NCBI RefSeq assembly: GCF_000003815.2
Contig: NC_049980.1
Coordinates: 6,877,258-6,913,688 of the forward strand
Source: Branchiostoma floridae
Taxonomy: Eukaryota > Chordata > Leptocardii > Amphioxiformes > Branchiostomatidae
Reading direction: 5' to 3'
Length of the DNA stretch: 36,431 nt
Positions 20,501 to 24,644 of the stretch are shown in pieces. Made by a program: the position numbers and the translations under genes. How positions within the stretch are numbered: position 1 is the stretch's first letter; each line of letters begins with the position of its first letter. The notes beneath the pieces are model-generated. The model was not told where the DNA came from. It did no database searches and saw only the letters and a program-made list of their open reading frames with translations.

Positions 20501-22278
20501 TCGGCTACGGGCACGGAGCCCACGTGGCGCTTACCTCGCAGTTCGGACCAGGTTCGGGAGGCACGGACACTATATTTCTGGACGATGTCGCCTGCTCCGG
20601 ATCGGAGTCCAACCTAGACCACTGCTCGCACAACGGACATGGCGACCATAACTGTGGACACAGCGAAGATGTTGGCATCATTTGTTCAAGTAATAATGTC
20701 ATATCTTTTTCATCTTTACCTGCATGAAAAATGGAGGTATAGTTTTTGGTGTGTCTGTCTGTCTATTTGTGTGTTCGGTCAGCATAAGTCTAGAAAATAT
20801 ATCCAAAAATGATGACATTATTTGCATAATGTTTGCAAAAATTGCAAAGCCGCTTAATGATTAATGATAGAAATTTTATACTTGTGACATGTGTACGTTA
20901 GTCAATGATGAACATGACCATGCATAAAGCATGTAAATATATAAGTCATTTGCATGGAATTTACAAAAGCTCTAAATATATAGAGTTATGAGGTGCCGAA
21001 CTCCTTGGTTACATTAAAATTAAGTTGGCAAAAAAAGAGTTATCCATAGAATTGATAGTCAGTGGTTCGTCAAGTCCAGACAACATGATATGCAGATAAC
21101 AATAACAACCGAAAATCGAAAATCTATCTTTTTATCCATATGGTCGTGCTGCCAAAAATGCGTCAGGTATGTACATGTTATAAATATAATTCGTCCACAA
21201 CAGAATGTAATGTGATACAATGAGGACATTTGACGTGACTCAAATTGATTTTTTTAATGGTTTGTCTCGTTTAGTTTGTCGCTCAGGATATAAGCAACAT
21301 GGCGACCACTGCTACCAGATATCGGGTGCACAGTACGACTACACGTGGGACACTGCGAAGATCATCTGTGATGACGGCGGCATCCTCGCCATGCCAAAGG
21401 ACCAAGCCACCAACGACTTCCTCGTCAACATGATCAAGGAAACATCCACCGAGAAGGGAACCTGGATTGGCCTGAATGACTTGCAATCGGAGGGTACGTA
21501 CAAATGGGAGGATGGCACGTCTCTCAGCTATACCAACTGGGCACCAGGTGAACCCAACACAGGGCACGAACGATGCGTCATGTACTTCTCTGGAGCAACC
21601 GGTGATGACCTGAAGTACAAGTGGAACGATTCAACATGCGATACCAAGGGCATGTTCATCTGTCAACAGAATAGGTTAGTACATCTCCATGTCCTGAATA
21701 CTCTTGTTTCTGTTTGGAATTGTCGACCGATTTCTGCCATACACAGGGCAGCACAATACCATTCTCCTAGGCAGAGACATCCAACGGCCCAGCAAACCGC
21801 CTCTTGTCTGTACTCTGCTATCTCAACCGTCACCATCAGTTCCTGACCACCCTGCTTATAAATATTGGTGCACTTACCCTTATATATGCGAGATCTCTTT
21901 CGAAAACTGAAAGGCCTATTCTCTGATTGGCTGACAGATGGTTTGTGGCGACGCCCACAGGAACTGATGGTGACGGTTGAGATAGCAGAGTACCGAAAAG
22001 AGAAAAGAGGGGGTTTGATGGCGCCGCTGGATGTCTCTGCGTAGGAGAATGGCAATCTTAATGCACAGAACACATCTAAGTTGTGTGCTAAAACTGCACT
22101 CTTTGACAAAGGTGCAAAAAATCCCGGATTGGTCTCCAACTACAGGTTGCAACACTTCTAATTCTTTTGAAAGAGCTACGTATTGAGATGACAGTCGTAA
22201 CAATGTTGAGATGCTTAAAAAATGCTTATAAGTATGATCAACAGCTGCAACCATCTTTTTGCTGACAGGCAATACTGA
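234..22278 (+). CDS. Secreted multi-domain MACPF / FAMeT-like / furin-GCC2 / EGF / SRCR / C-type lectin protein (27 exons)
   Basis: Exons: 234-306, 508-729, 2508-2627, 3934-4080, 4715-4831, 5253-5572, 6304-6407, 6610-6760, 7472-7584, 8505-8852, 9304-9416, 10412-10703, 11169-11411, 12068-12257, 12753-13052, 13191-13369, 13875-14070, 14495-14641, 15263-15464, 17344-17439, 17888-18034, 18456-18722, 19398-19511, 19924-20037, 20360-20689, 21275-21674, 22269-22278. All junctions are GT-AG, phases agree, and the sum is 5,055 nt (1,684 aa). A partial exon at 16403 adjoining the assembly gap is probably also part of it. The start is the first ATG after a TATA box and gives a 24-residue signal peptide. 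MACPF proteins oligomerise into membrane pores; SRCR and C-type lectin domains bind microbial or self glycans and proteins. An innate immune effector is therefore the likely role, as inference. The full domain order matches no family I can name. The last exon is the least certain. Confidence 0.88.
730..1235. other. Intron 2, first part; dispersed-repeat similarity
   Basis: No exon is seen. The stretch around 1030-1100 (gaactgcag... ctttgaaagggaataactc) recurs near 23733-23800, which marks it as a dispersed repeat of unknown class. The rest of the stretch has no recognisable content. Confidence 0.5.
1236..1762. mobile_element. Family C inverted-repeat element, copy 1
   Basis: The left end reads TTAGGCCACAGCAAGTAAA and the right end is its imperfect complement, ATTTGCTGTGGCC. 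The interior shares long blocks with copy 2 (3472-3880), for example the shared text around tgtagttgc..aagtgatgcc and ttgtcactt. No open reading frame of note, so it is a non-autonomous DNA-transposon-like element. It is about 120 bp longer than copy 2. Confidence 0.75.
1813..1893. repeat. (CA)n microsatellite
   Basis: About 80 bp of CA dinucleotide repeats with scattered CG interruptions, inside intron 2 of the large gene. Confidence 0.97.
2113..2330 (+). mobile_element. tRNA-derived SINE
   Basis: An RNA polymerase III A box (TAGCGTAACTGG, 2124-2135) and B box (GTTCGATCC, 2169-2177) lie about 33 bp apart in a tRNA-like head (ggtagagcgttcggctcgga). The body continues with a conserved-looking stretch around ccttgggaaaggcactttata and gggtacctgacttcggtcgg. 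Lack of a clear cloverleaf and the long non-tRNA tail favour a SINE over a functional tRNA gene. It lies in intron 2. Confidence 0.75.
2643..2840. mobile_element. Family A foldback MITE, copy 1
   Basis: Long imperfect palindrome starting near CGCTAGTCCACCTTTATCCG and ending TACTAGCGTTT; inner arms carry the gatatcaagtcgac / gttgacttgatatc pair typical of the family. It starts 15 bases into intron 3, just after a weak donor (GTTCGT). Confidence 0.85.
3133..3345. mobile_element. Family A foldback MITE, copy 2
   Basis: Flanked on both sides by TA; termini TAACGTTAGTTCACC and GGTGAATTAGCGTTA. Same length class (about 210 bp) and same inner arms as the other copies, with more divergence in the middle. 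Confidence 0.85.
3472..3880. mobile_element. Family C inverted-repeat element, copy 2
   Basis: Left end TAAGGCCACAGCAAGTAAAT, right end AATTTGCTTGCGTTGGCCTTA. Interior blocks align with copy 1 at 1236-1762. Apparent open frames in it are not coding exons. Confidence 0.75.
4142..4330. mobile_element. Family F inverted-repeat element
   Basis: About 190 bp with terminal inverted repeats of roughly 30 bp: GGTCACATAGGTCGTGCGAT at the left and CACACGACCTATGTGACC at the right. The central part is unique. It lies 61 bp downstream of the exon 4 donor. MITE-like. Confidence 0.8.
4987..5215 (+). mobile_element. 5S rRNA-derived SINE or 5S pseudogene
   Basis: The stretch CATCTCGGAAGTTAAGCAAA (5010-5029) and TTGGATGGGAGACCACCC (5049-5066) matches the internal control region (A box and C box) of animal 5S rRNA, including the ending near ACACCGGGCC. 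The 5' third is degenerate, so it is not a normal 5S gene. The body goes on for about 130 bp and ends in an (ATT)n run next to the acceptor of exon 6, the layout of a 5S-headed SINE (SINE3 class). Confidence 0.65.
5585..5793. mobile_element. Family A foldback MITE, copy 3
   Basis: Termini TAACGCTAGTGCACC and GGTGAACTAGCGTTA, flanking TA on each side. It starts 12 bases after the donor of exon 6, which fixes almost the whole 5' end of intron 6. Confidence 0.9.
5915..6143. mobile_element. Family A foldback MITE, copy 4
   Basis: Left arm GTTGACCTTTATCCGCGGGG and right arm ending CACGGATAAACTAGTGCTAG. Termini are more eroded than in copy 3, which lies only 121 bp upstream in the same intron. Confidence 0.8.
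6304..11411 (+). CDS. Exons 7-13: MACPF (membrane attack complex/perforin) domain, residues ~420-800
   Basis: Exon 9 opens the fold with [12 protein letters not shown] (from residue 426), the usual glycine-rich entry strand of MACPF domains. Exon 10 carries a glycine-rich stretch ([16 protein letters not shown]) and polar Ser/Gln/Asn sequence, where the first membrane-inserting helix cluster lies in the family. Exon 12 has the diagnostic motif YGTHY (616-620), six residues, then GG, an exact match to the family signature. It is followed by an Ala/Ser/Glu-rich helical region where the second cluster is expected. Exon 13 ends with a cysteine after AVDFG. Phases run 0-2, 2-0, 0-2, 2-2, 2-1, 1-2, 2-2. 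Exon 7 uses donor GTGGGT at 6408; the nearby GT at 6412 would break the frame. Known family members form pores by unfolding the two helix clusters into beta-hairpins; activity here is inferred. Confidence 0.92.
6783..7024. mobile_element. Family B inverted-repeat MITE, copy 1
   Basis: Left end TCCTACGCAGAGACATCCAA; right end GTTGGATGTCTCTGCGTAGG. The roughly 85-bp arms are nearly complementary (for example CCGTCACCATCAGTTC-type text against GAACTGATGGTGACGG). It starts about 22 bases after the donor of exon 8. Confidence 0.88.
7353..7388. repeat. Short perfect hairpin
   Basis: Arms GACCTAGTTCTCG and CGAGAACTAGGTC around a ten-base loop. No other copy is seen; it may be a remnant of a small foldback element. 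Confidence 0.7.
7624..7917. mobile_element. Family H inverted repeat with 96-bp unique loop
   Basis: The left arm (7624-7720) holds TTGTCAAGGAATGAACAATA and the right arm (7817-7917) its near complement, TATTATTCATTCCTTGACAA. Arms are about 100 bp and imperfect. The loop (7721-7816) is not repeated elsewhere in the window. Open frames across it are incidental. It lies in intron 9. Confidence 0.8.
8050..8165. repeat. Family I dispersed repeat, copy 1
   Basis: Contains TTACTCAAGCAACTGGATAT followed by gattttgaaa, shared with 13118-13160. Class unknown; probably a small transposon relic. Confidence 0.5.
9090..9185 (+). mobile_element. LINE 3' tail fragment
   Basis: The segment around GTATTGTTGCGACCCAGTGG followed by AAGGTCTTCATTC resembles the 3' end of the LINE fragment at 15940-16395 (ctgttgcgacctgc...aggtcttcattcg). 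No coding part is left. Confidence 0.5.
9440..9900 (-). mobile_element. LINE remnant, minus strand (reverse-transcriptase C-terminal region)
   Basis: Minus-strand reading of 9889-9665 includes [10 protein letters not shown]...[18 protein letters not shown], matching the zinc-knuckle-like region after the reverse transcriptase of many non-LTR elements (C-x-C...E-D-x-x-HF-x4-CP-x-Y-x-x-LR). The rest is eroded. Its 3' end abuts the donor side of exon 11, about 23 bases away. Confidence 0.65.
9960..10175. repeat. Cluster of inverted TCCCGAC / GTCGGGA motifs
   Basis: The words CTCCCGA, CAGCCGAC, GTCGGCTGG and GTCGGGAG recur many times in both orientations, giving nested hairpins (for example 9962-10006). 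Probably one or two overlapping foldback elements in intron 11. Confidence 0.6.
10769..10971. mobile_element. Family D inverted-repeat MITE, copy 1
   Basis: Ends are complementary: GTACTCTCACTGCACTTGCG at left and GGTGCAGTGAGAGTGTA at right. The interior aligns closely with copy 2 (17530-17772), including gcgtcactgtttcgttattttc. Confidence 0.85.
11577..11780. repeat. Tandem array of three hairpin units (~65 bp each)
   Basis: Each unit has TCACATTAATTCTCC near one end and GGAGAATTAATGTGA near the other, then a shared AAAGGGGGT spacer. Units start near 11577, 11640 and 11702; the first is the most diverged. It lies in intron 13. Confidence 0.75.
11888..12026. repeat. AT-rich low-complexity tract
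   Basis: About 140 bp made almost only of A and T, with TA steps and ATTATAT words, ending 42 bases before the exon 14 acceptor. Confidence 0.95.
12068..13369 (+). CDS. Exons 14-16: unassigned region between MACPF and FAMeT-like modules (residues ~788-1010)
   Basis: Three exons (190, 300 and 179 nt) keep the frame between the pore domain and the next module. Exon 14 contains sequon-like NGT and NIT sites and a single cysteine, which could finish the MACPF fold. Exon 15 is strongly GC3-rich and beta-like (for example [11 protein letters not shown] and [14 protein letters not shown]). Exon 16 has alternating hydrophobic strands followed by a charged helix. In perforin and the complement proteins the MACPF is followed by an EGF-like shelf and a lipid-binding domain. 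This region occupies that position but lacks EGF cysteine spacing. I do not assign a family; a membrane-targeting beta-sandwich is one possibility. Confidence 0.8.
12328..12485. mobile_element. Family E palindromic element
   Basis: A near-perfect palindrome: GACTCCGGATAGCTGGAAAA at the left, complementary to TTTTTCCAGCGATCCGGAGTC at the right, with arms of roughly 60 bp including GAGTAAGCCGG / CCGGCTTACTC, and a 30-bp centre. Single copy in the window, 70 bp after the exon 14 donor. Confidence 0.85.
12665..12725. mobile_element. Family B fragment
   Basis: Contains AGACAAGAGGGGATTTTGCT and CACCGTTGGATGTATCTGCG, the right arm of family B; the left arm is missing or replaced. Confidence 0.7.
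13118..13160. repeat. Family I dispersed repeat, fragment
   Basis: TTACTCAAGCAACTGGATAT plus ggttttgaaa, same as in 8088-8120. It lies 30 bp ahead of the exon 16 acceptor. Confidence 0.5.
13500..13767. mobile_element. Family B inverted-repeat MITE, copy 2
   Basis: Left arm from TCCAACGGCCCAGCAAACCG, right arm ending GTTGGATGTCTCTGCGTATG and AGAAT. The left terminus is slightly truncated. Intron 16. Confidence 0.88.
13875..15464 (+). CDS. Exons 17-19: module resembling farnesoic acid O-methyltransferase-like domain (residues ~1011-1180)
   Basis: Three exons (196, 147 and 202 nt; phases 2-0, 0-0, 0-1) encode a beta-rich module. Exon 17 has [18 protein letters not shown] and [12 protein letters not shown]; exon 18 has YFVCV and [10 protein letters not shown]; exon 19 has PHIWLDFQF, then LHYYAFGSG and [10 protein letters not shown]. 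The order of a strand about seeing or holding something, an i-x-y-G-k motif, a W-x-D strand and a y-x-F-g-s strand resembles the Methyltransf_FA (PF12248) family, which despite its name is common as an extracellular, probably ligand-binding, module in invertebrates. The assignment is by memory of the pattern and needs a profile search. Exon 19 ends with [11 protein letters not shown], the beginning of the next cysteine-rich part. Confidence 0.6.
14327..14427. mobile_element. Family C inverted-repeat element, short copy 3
   Basis: Only the two ends remain: TAAGACCACAGTATATAAAT with ATGGATGACATC, and TTAAATTTACTTGCTGTGGC. This 100-bp internally deleted form shows how the family shrinks to a MITE. 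Intron 17. Confidence 0.75.
14870..15147. mobile_element. Family B inverted-repeat MITE, copy 3
   Basis: Left end CTCTCATACGCGTAGACATC, right end ATGTCTCTGCGTAGGAGAAT. Full length. Intron 18. Confidence 0.9.
15478..15758. mobile_element. Family B inverted-repeat MITE, copy 4
   Basis: Starts ATTCTCGTATGCAGAGGCAT, 13 bases after the exon 19 donor, and ends GTCTCTGCGTTGGAGAAT. The centre is inverted or rearranged relative to copies 2, 3 and 5 (gataaggatgagctcaataa occupies the 3' half). Confidence 0.9.
15940..16395 (+). mobile_element. LINE remnant, plus strand
   Basis: One frame reads, with a stop inside, LCK[27 protein letters not shown] (split here only by the stop), matching the C-x2-C...EDE-x-HF-x4-C-x-Y region that follows the reverse transcriptase in several non-LTR retrotransposons. 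The end, around ctgttgcgacctgc...ggtcttcattcgttcattg, resembles the fragment at 9090. It runs up to about 8 bases before the probable exon at 16403. Confidence 0.65.
16403..16422 (+). CDS. Probable start of an additional exon cut by the assembly gap
   Basis: An acceptor (CTATACAG) at 16395-16402 is followed by 20 nt that read, in the phase required by exon 19, as GCRTTGS before the run of N begins. Joined to the end of exon 19 this gives C-D-G-C-R-T-T-G, the CxGC... pattern that furin-like cysteine repeats show at this point. Without it, exon 19 and exon 20 lack the expected C-x-GP...C-x-x-C segment. The remaining part and its donor would be in the missing sequence. Short length makes chance agreement possible. 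Confidence 0.5.
16423..16522. other. Assembly gap (100 N)
   Basis: Exactly 100 N, the conventional placeholder for a gap of unknown size. It sits within the intron between the exons ending at 15464 and starting at 17344, directly after a likely exon start. The sequence just after it (16523-16760) is unusually rich in A and G on the plus strand and matches nothing else in the window. Confidence 0.99.
16523..16760. other. Purine-rich tract after the gap
   Basis: Long A/G-rich plus strand (gaagaggggg, gaggggaagaaaa, ggagggggga). No reading frame, repeat family or exon is seen. It may be a polypurine region that caused the assembly break. Confidence 0.6.
16990..17206. mobile_element. Family G inverted-repeat element, copy 1
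   Basis: Left arm GACTACGCATGCTCGG, CAGGAATTCTGGGTGACATG and TCAAAGGTGAA; right arm AACCTTTGACATAAG, CCCAGAATTCCTG and CATGCGTAGC. Centre unique. Related to copies at 24262 and 26372. Confidence 0.75.
17344..18722 (+). CDS. Exons 20-22: furin-like and GCC2/GCC3 (ephrin-receptor-like) cysteine repeats, residues ~1193-1362
   Basis: Three symmetric phase 1-1 exons (96, 147 and 267 nt). Exon 20 reads VTCVTDCP...DGSVCK and exon 21 has C-x3-[15 protein letters not shown] and GVCSEGC, the spacing of furin-like / growth-factor-receptor cysteine repeats. Exon 22 has repeated CPAG-Q-(Y/F)-S units: [40 protein letters not shown]. This is the GCC2/GCC3 (ephrin-receptor-like, PF07699) pattern. Such repeats form disulphide-bonded rods and would act as a spacer between the pore module and the C-terminal binding modules. 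The first furin unit seems incomplete because of the adjoining assembly gap. Confidence 0.85.
17530..17772. mobile_element. Family D inverted-repeat MITE, copy 2
   Basis: Ends GTATCTCACTGCACTTGCAC and AAGTGCAGTGAGATAC are complementary. About 30 bp longer than copy 1. Lies between exons 20 and 21. Confidence 0.88.
18843..19290. repeat. 28-bp minisatellite, 16 copies
   Basis: Unit GACAATGATATGGTTATAAC plus ATGGGAGT, 16 copies, mostly identical. Three copies are a shortened GATATGATATAAC variant. It fills most of the intron between the GCC2-repeat exon and the first EGF exon. Confidence 0.97.
19398..20037 (+). CDS. Exons 23-24: two calcium-binding EGF domains (residues 1363-1438)
   Basis: Each exon is 114 nt, phase 1-1, and encodes one complete EGF with six cysteines. 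The first starts EINEC and contains [10 protein letters not shown]; the second starts DINDC and contains [10 protein letters not shown]. Both fit the calcium-binding start (D/E-I-N-D/E-C) and the Asp/Asn-hydroxylation consensus C-x-[DN]-x4-[FY]-x-C. Tandem calcium-binding EGFs make stiff, protease-resistant linkers. The equal exon length and near-identical layout suggest an exon duplication. Half of a family A foldback element lies 21 bp after the first donor. Confidence 0.95.
19533..19650. mobile_element. Family A foldback MITE, left half only (copy 5)
   Basis: TAATGCTTGTTCACCTTTAT, then gatatcaagtcgatggacgg, the left arm of family A. The right arm is missing; sequence changes after about 19650. 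Starts 21 bases after the first EGF donor. Confidence 0.8.
20360..20689 (+). CDS. Exon 25: SRCR domain (residues 1439-1548)
   Basis: A single 330-nt exon, phase 1-1, encodes one whole scavenger-receptor cysteine-rich domain: [55 protein letters not shown]. Six cysteines are seen, and the position after RQLG is Tyr rather than Cys, so it fits the six-cysteine (group A) pattern. The acceptor is at 20359; an upstream AG at about 20302 would give a stop codon and is excluded. SRCR domains bind polyanionic or microbial ligands in many immune receptors, and are greatly expanded in lancelets and sea urchins. Confidence 0.95.
20690..21274. other. Intron 25
   Basis: AT-rich. The part near 20860-20890 (aatgatagaaattttatacttgtgaca) resembles 23995-24040, so a dispersed repeat is probably present. 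No exon seen. Confidence 0.5.
21275..21674 (+). CDS. Exon 26: C-type lectin domain (residues 1550-1681)
   Basis: One 400-nt exon (phase 1 in, phase 2 out) holds a complete long-form C-type lectin domain with six cysteines: the N-terminal [12 protein letters not shown] pair, [35 protein letters not shown] and FIC. Both sugar and calcium motifs are present: EPN, which in this family usually means mannose/GlcNAc/fucose-type binding, and WND. Calcium-dependent glycan binding is therefore likely, as inference. Its place at the C terminus, after rods of Cys-rich and EGF repeats, suits a recognition head. A family B inverted-repeat element begins 86 bp after the donor. Confidence 0.95.
21761..22050. 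mobile_element. Family B inverted-repeat MITE, copy 5
   Basis: The cleanest copy: starts ATTCTCCTAGGCAGAGACAT and ends GATGTCTCTGCGTAGGAGAAT. Lies between the lectin exon and the putative last exon. Confidence 0.92.
22269..22278 (+). CDS. Possible terminal micro-exon (R-Q-Y-stop)
   Basis: The exon ending at 21674 leaves two bases (AG). The first good downstream acceptor, a pyrimidine tract ending CTGACAG at 22268, gives AGG CAA TAC TGA: three residues and a stop immediately after the lectin domain. This length suits a protein that ends with the lectin fold. Nothing else supports it; another terminal exon further on cannot be excluded. The 3' end is not clear: an AATAAA occurs at 23678 but belongs to a repeat-like tail. 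Confidence 0.5.
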
Positions 22279-22691
22279 CCGCCAGCGCCATGGCTGTAAG
22301 ACTGTTTTCTTCGTGCGGCTGGTCAGTGACAGCATCTGACCACTACAGGACAGACGCATCGGGGGAATAATAAGTCACATGACGTCTTTAGGTTCTCTAT
22401 ACATTGTTACTATCTTCTGTTTTTATTTCATATATTACGCCAAGATTATTTTTGTGCAGTTCAGTGCGACTGCTTCCTTTTTGTATGGCACAATGGGCCC
22501 TTTGATATGATTCGATGAATCATACATTGCGAATCATAACAAGAAAATGGTTTTAAGAACTGCCCTTTCGGCCAGATGATGTTGAGGAAATGTATACTCC
22601 GAAACTTGGAAGAAATTGGATACTGTGTAAGGCCAGAATGAAAACAAAATCGTAGCTTTGAGAGCAAATTTTGAAATCTTCATGCAAAGTA

Positions 22692-22911
22692 TAATACTGG
22701 TTCACCTTTATCCGAGGGTGACCTATATCCGTTGTTTGTAAAAGAGCGTATTTAGGGATATGAAGTCGACTGGTGGTGGTTTCAAATCGGAACATTTTGG
22801 AAATATTGCCAATATGAAACCACAGTCCGCAGTTTTTATACTCCTTACTCCGTGCTGTTTTTAAAGACAACGGATAAAGGTCACCTCGCGGATAAAGGTG
22901 AACTGGCGTTA
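22692..22911. mobile_element. Family A foldback MITE, copy 6
   Basis: Termini TAATACTGGTTCACC and GGTGAACTGGCGTTA with TA on each side; arms paired over most of the length. Confidence 0.88.
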
Positions 22912-24261
22912 GTTCTGTTTATATGCAAATGAAGTTACATGTTAGTTAACGTTAGCCTTTTTCAGCTCAGCACTTTTAGATTAGTAACGTTCCCAACAAA
23001 TGATTTGTTTAGAAGATATCAATGCCCTCTGGTGACTCTGCTGTGTACTGCAAGCACTGGTAGCTAATGTATTTAACTCTGAGCAAATTACACTGATTTG
23101 TATTTCGCGGTGGCCAATTAACTCCTTTTGCCGGCTAAACTCCTGCCAGCTTATGATGCTATCTTATGCCACCGCAAGATCTGCTTGGAGATTAAGCTCT
23201 TGGGGCAGAGGGTGTTAACTGTAAGGTTTTGCTTTGTGTTCGTAGGAGTTCTGTAAATGCTGCTGTAATGGCCAAGCTAAGAATGTTTTCACTTTATATA
23301 GACACACAAAGATATTGAAGATGAATATCATTTCCTGATGATATGCCCTTATCATATTGAAGAAAGGAAAAGACTAATGACTAAATGACTACATGAAGCG
23401 ACAGAACAACATTACCTGTCACAAGTAGAGAAACATTTAACGTACTTCTATCATGTCCTGACTCCATATCTGTCTACCTTGGACAATATATACATTGTAT
23501 ATAATGCTCTGCAAAAAACGAATCGTGCCATAACATTGTGAAGTGCACTATGCATGCCGCTATATTTTGTATTGAGTAATGGTGTTAGATTAGTACACTA
23601 GTGTAGATACTTTGTAACGTTAGTTGTTAGTAATGCGTGTTATTTGCCATACATTGTACCCGATGCAATCGTTTTTCAATAAACTTGACTTGACTTGACT
23701 TGTATGGGCCCTCGTGCCGCTTTTTTTGAACTGCAGAGACCTGTGTAGGTTCAGGCTTTGAAAGGGAATAACTCGAGAAGGGGTCGACGGATCATCATGA
23801 TATTTGGTATGTAGATAGGTTAAGTGATGCTTCATGTAGTTGAGTATCAATTAATGCAAATCGTGATCTTATTTGCTTAATCAATGAGGAAATTGTCTAA
23901 ACCTGTTCTGTTCCATTATAGGACTATTGCAACGTGATATTTGTGAGTGAGAAATAGAAGAATGTTAATTAATAAATAAATATTATTAAAAAAGATCATC
24001 AATGATAAATGACAGGAAATTCCTACTTGTGACATTTGAAAGCTCTGTACAGGTGAACATCATTGAACTTTAATAATGCAAATGAGGACATCGCTTGCAT
24101 GAATTATCTGTCTGAACTTAGATTGTGTACGTCAGTTATTTGGGCGGAGTAAACGATCAATTGATATGATTTTTGCAAATGAGAAACTTATGGCAAACAA
24201 TTAATGCACCAATGATAAAGGTAAAATCATTTAGCAAGGGTATGGGGTCGTGGAACTCATG

Positions 24262-24335
24262 TCTCAGGGGCATTCACCTTTGACATGTTACCCACAATTC
24301 CTGTCGCTGCAAGAGTGAAAGAGCTTATAGGTCAA
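24262..24335. mobile_element. Family G fragment
   Basis: CAGGGGCATTCACCTTTGAC, then atgttacccacaattcctgtcgc, matches one arm of family G (compare 26518-26555). Confidence 0.55.
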
Positions 24336-24429
24336 GTGTCAAACATATGTGACCTGTTTTGAGACTCAAATATGTAGATTTACACACAAACATGACATTT
24401 GTACCACTGAAAAGAAAGTCGAGTGCATG

Positions 24430-24644
24430 TAACGCTAGTTCACCTTTATCCGTGGGGTGACCTTTATTCGTTGTCTTTAAAAACAGCACATTTAGGAGTA
24501 TTAAGTCTGCTGACAGTGGTTTCAAATCTGCAATATTTTCAAAATGTTCCCATTTGAAACTGCCGTCGATTTTATATCCCTAAATACGTTTTCTATACAA
24601 ACAACGAATATAGGTTACCCTCAGATGAAGGTGAACCAGCGTTA
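24430..24644. mobile_element. Family A foldback MITE, copy 7
   Basis: Termini TAACGCTAGTTCACC and GGTGAACCAGCGTTA, flanking TA. Intergenic. Confidence 0.9.

Larger units (their letters stand above)
22279..24429. other. 3' flank of the large gene; intergenic, repeat-bearing
   Basis: Contains family A copy 6 and a tail at 23678 (AATAAACTTGACTTGACTTG) that could be a polyadenylation site or, given the (TTGAC)n repeat, the 3' end of a retroelement. Part of 23733-23800 matches 1030-1100. No convincing exon on either strand. Confidence 0.5.

Noticed and set aside
21663-22139. 158-codon minus-strand open frame
   Set aside because: It consists mainly of family B inverted-repeat sequence.
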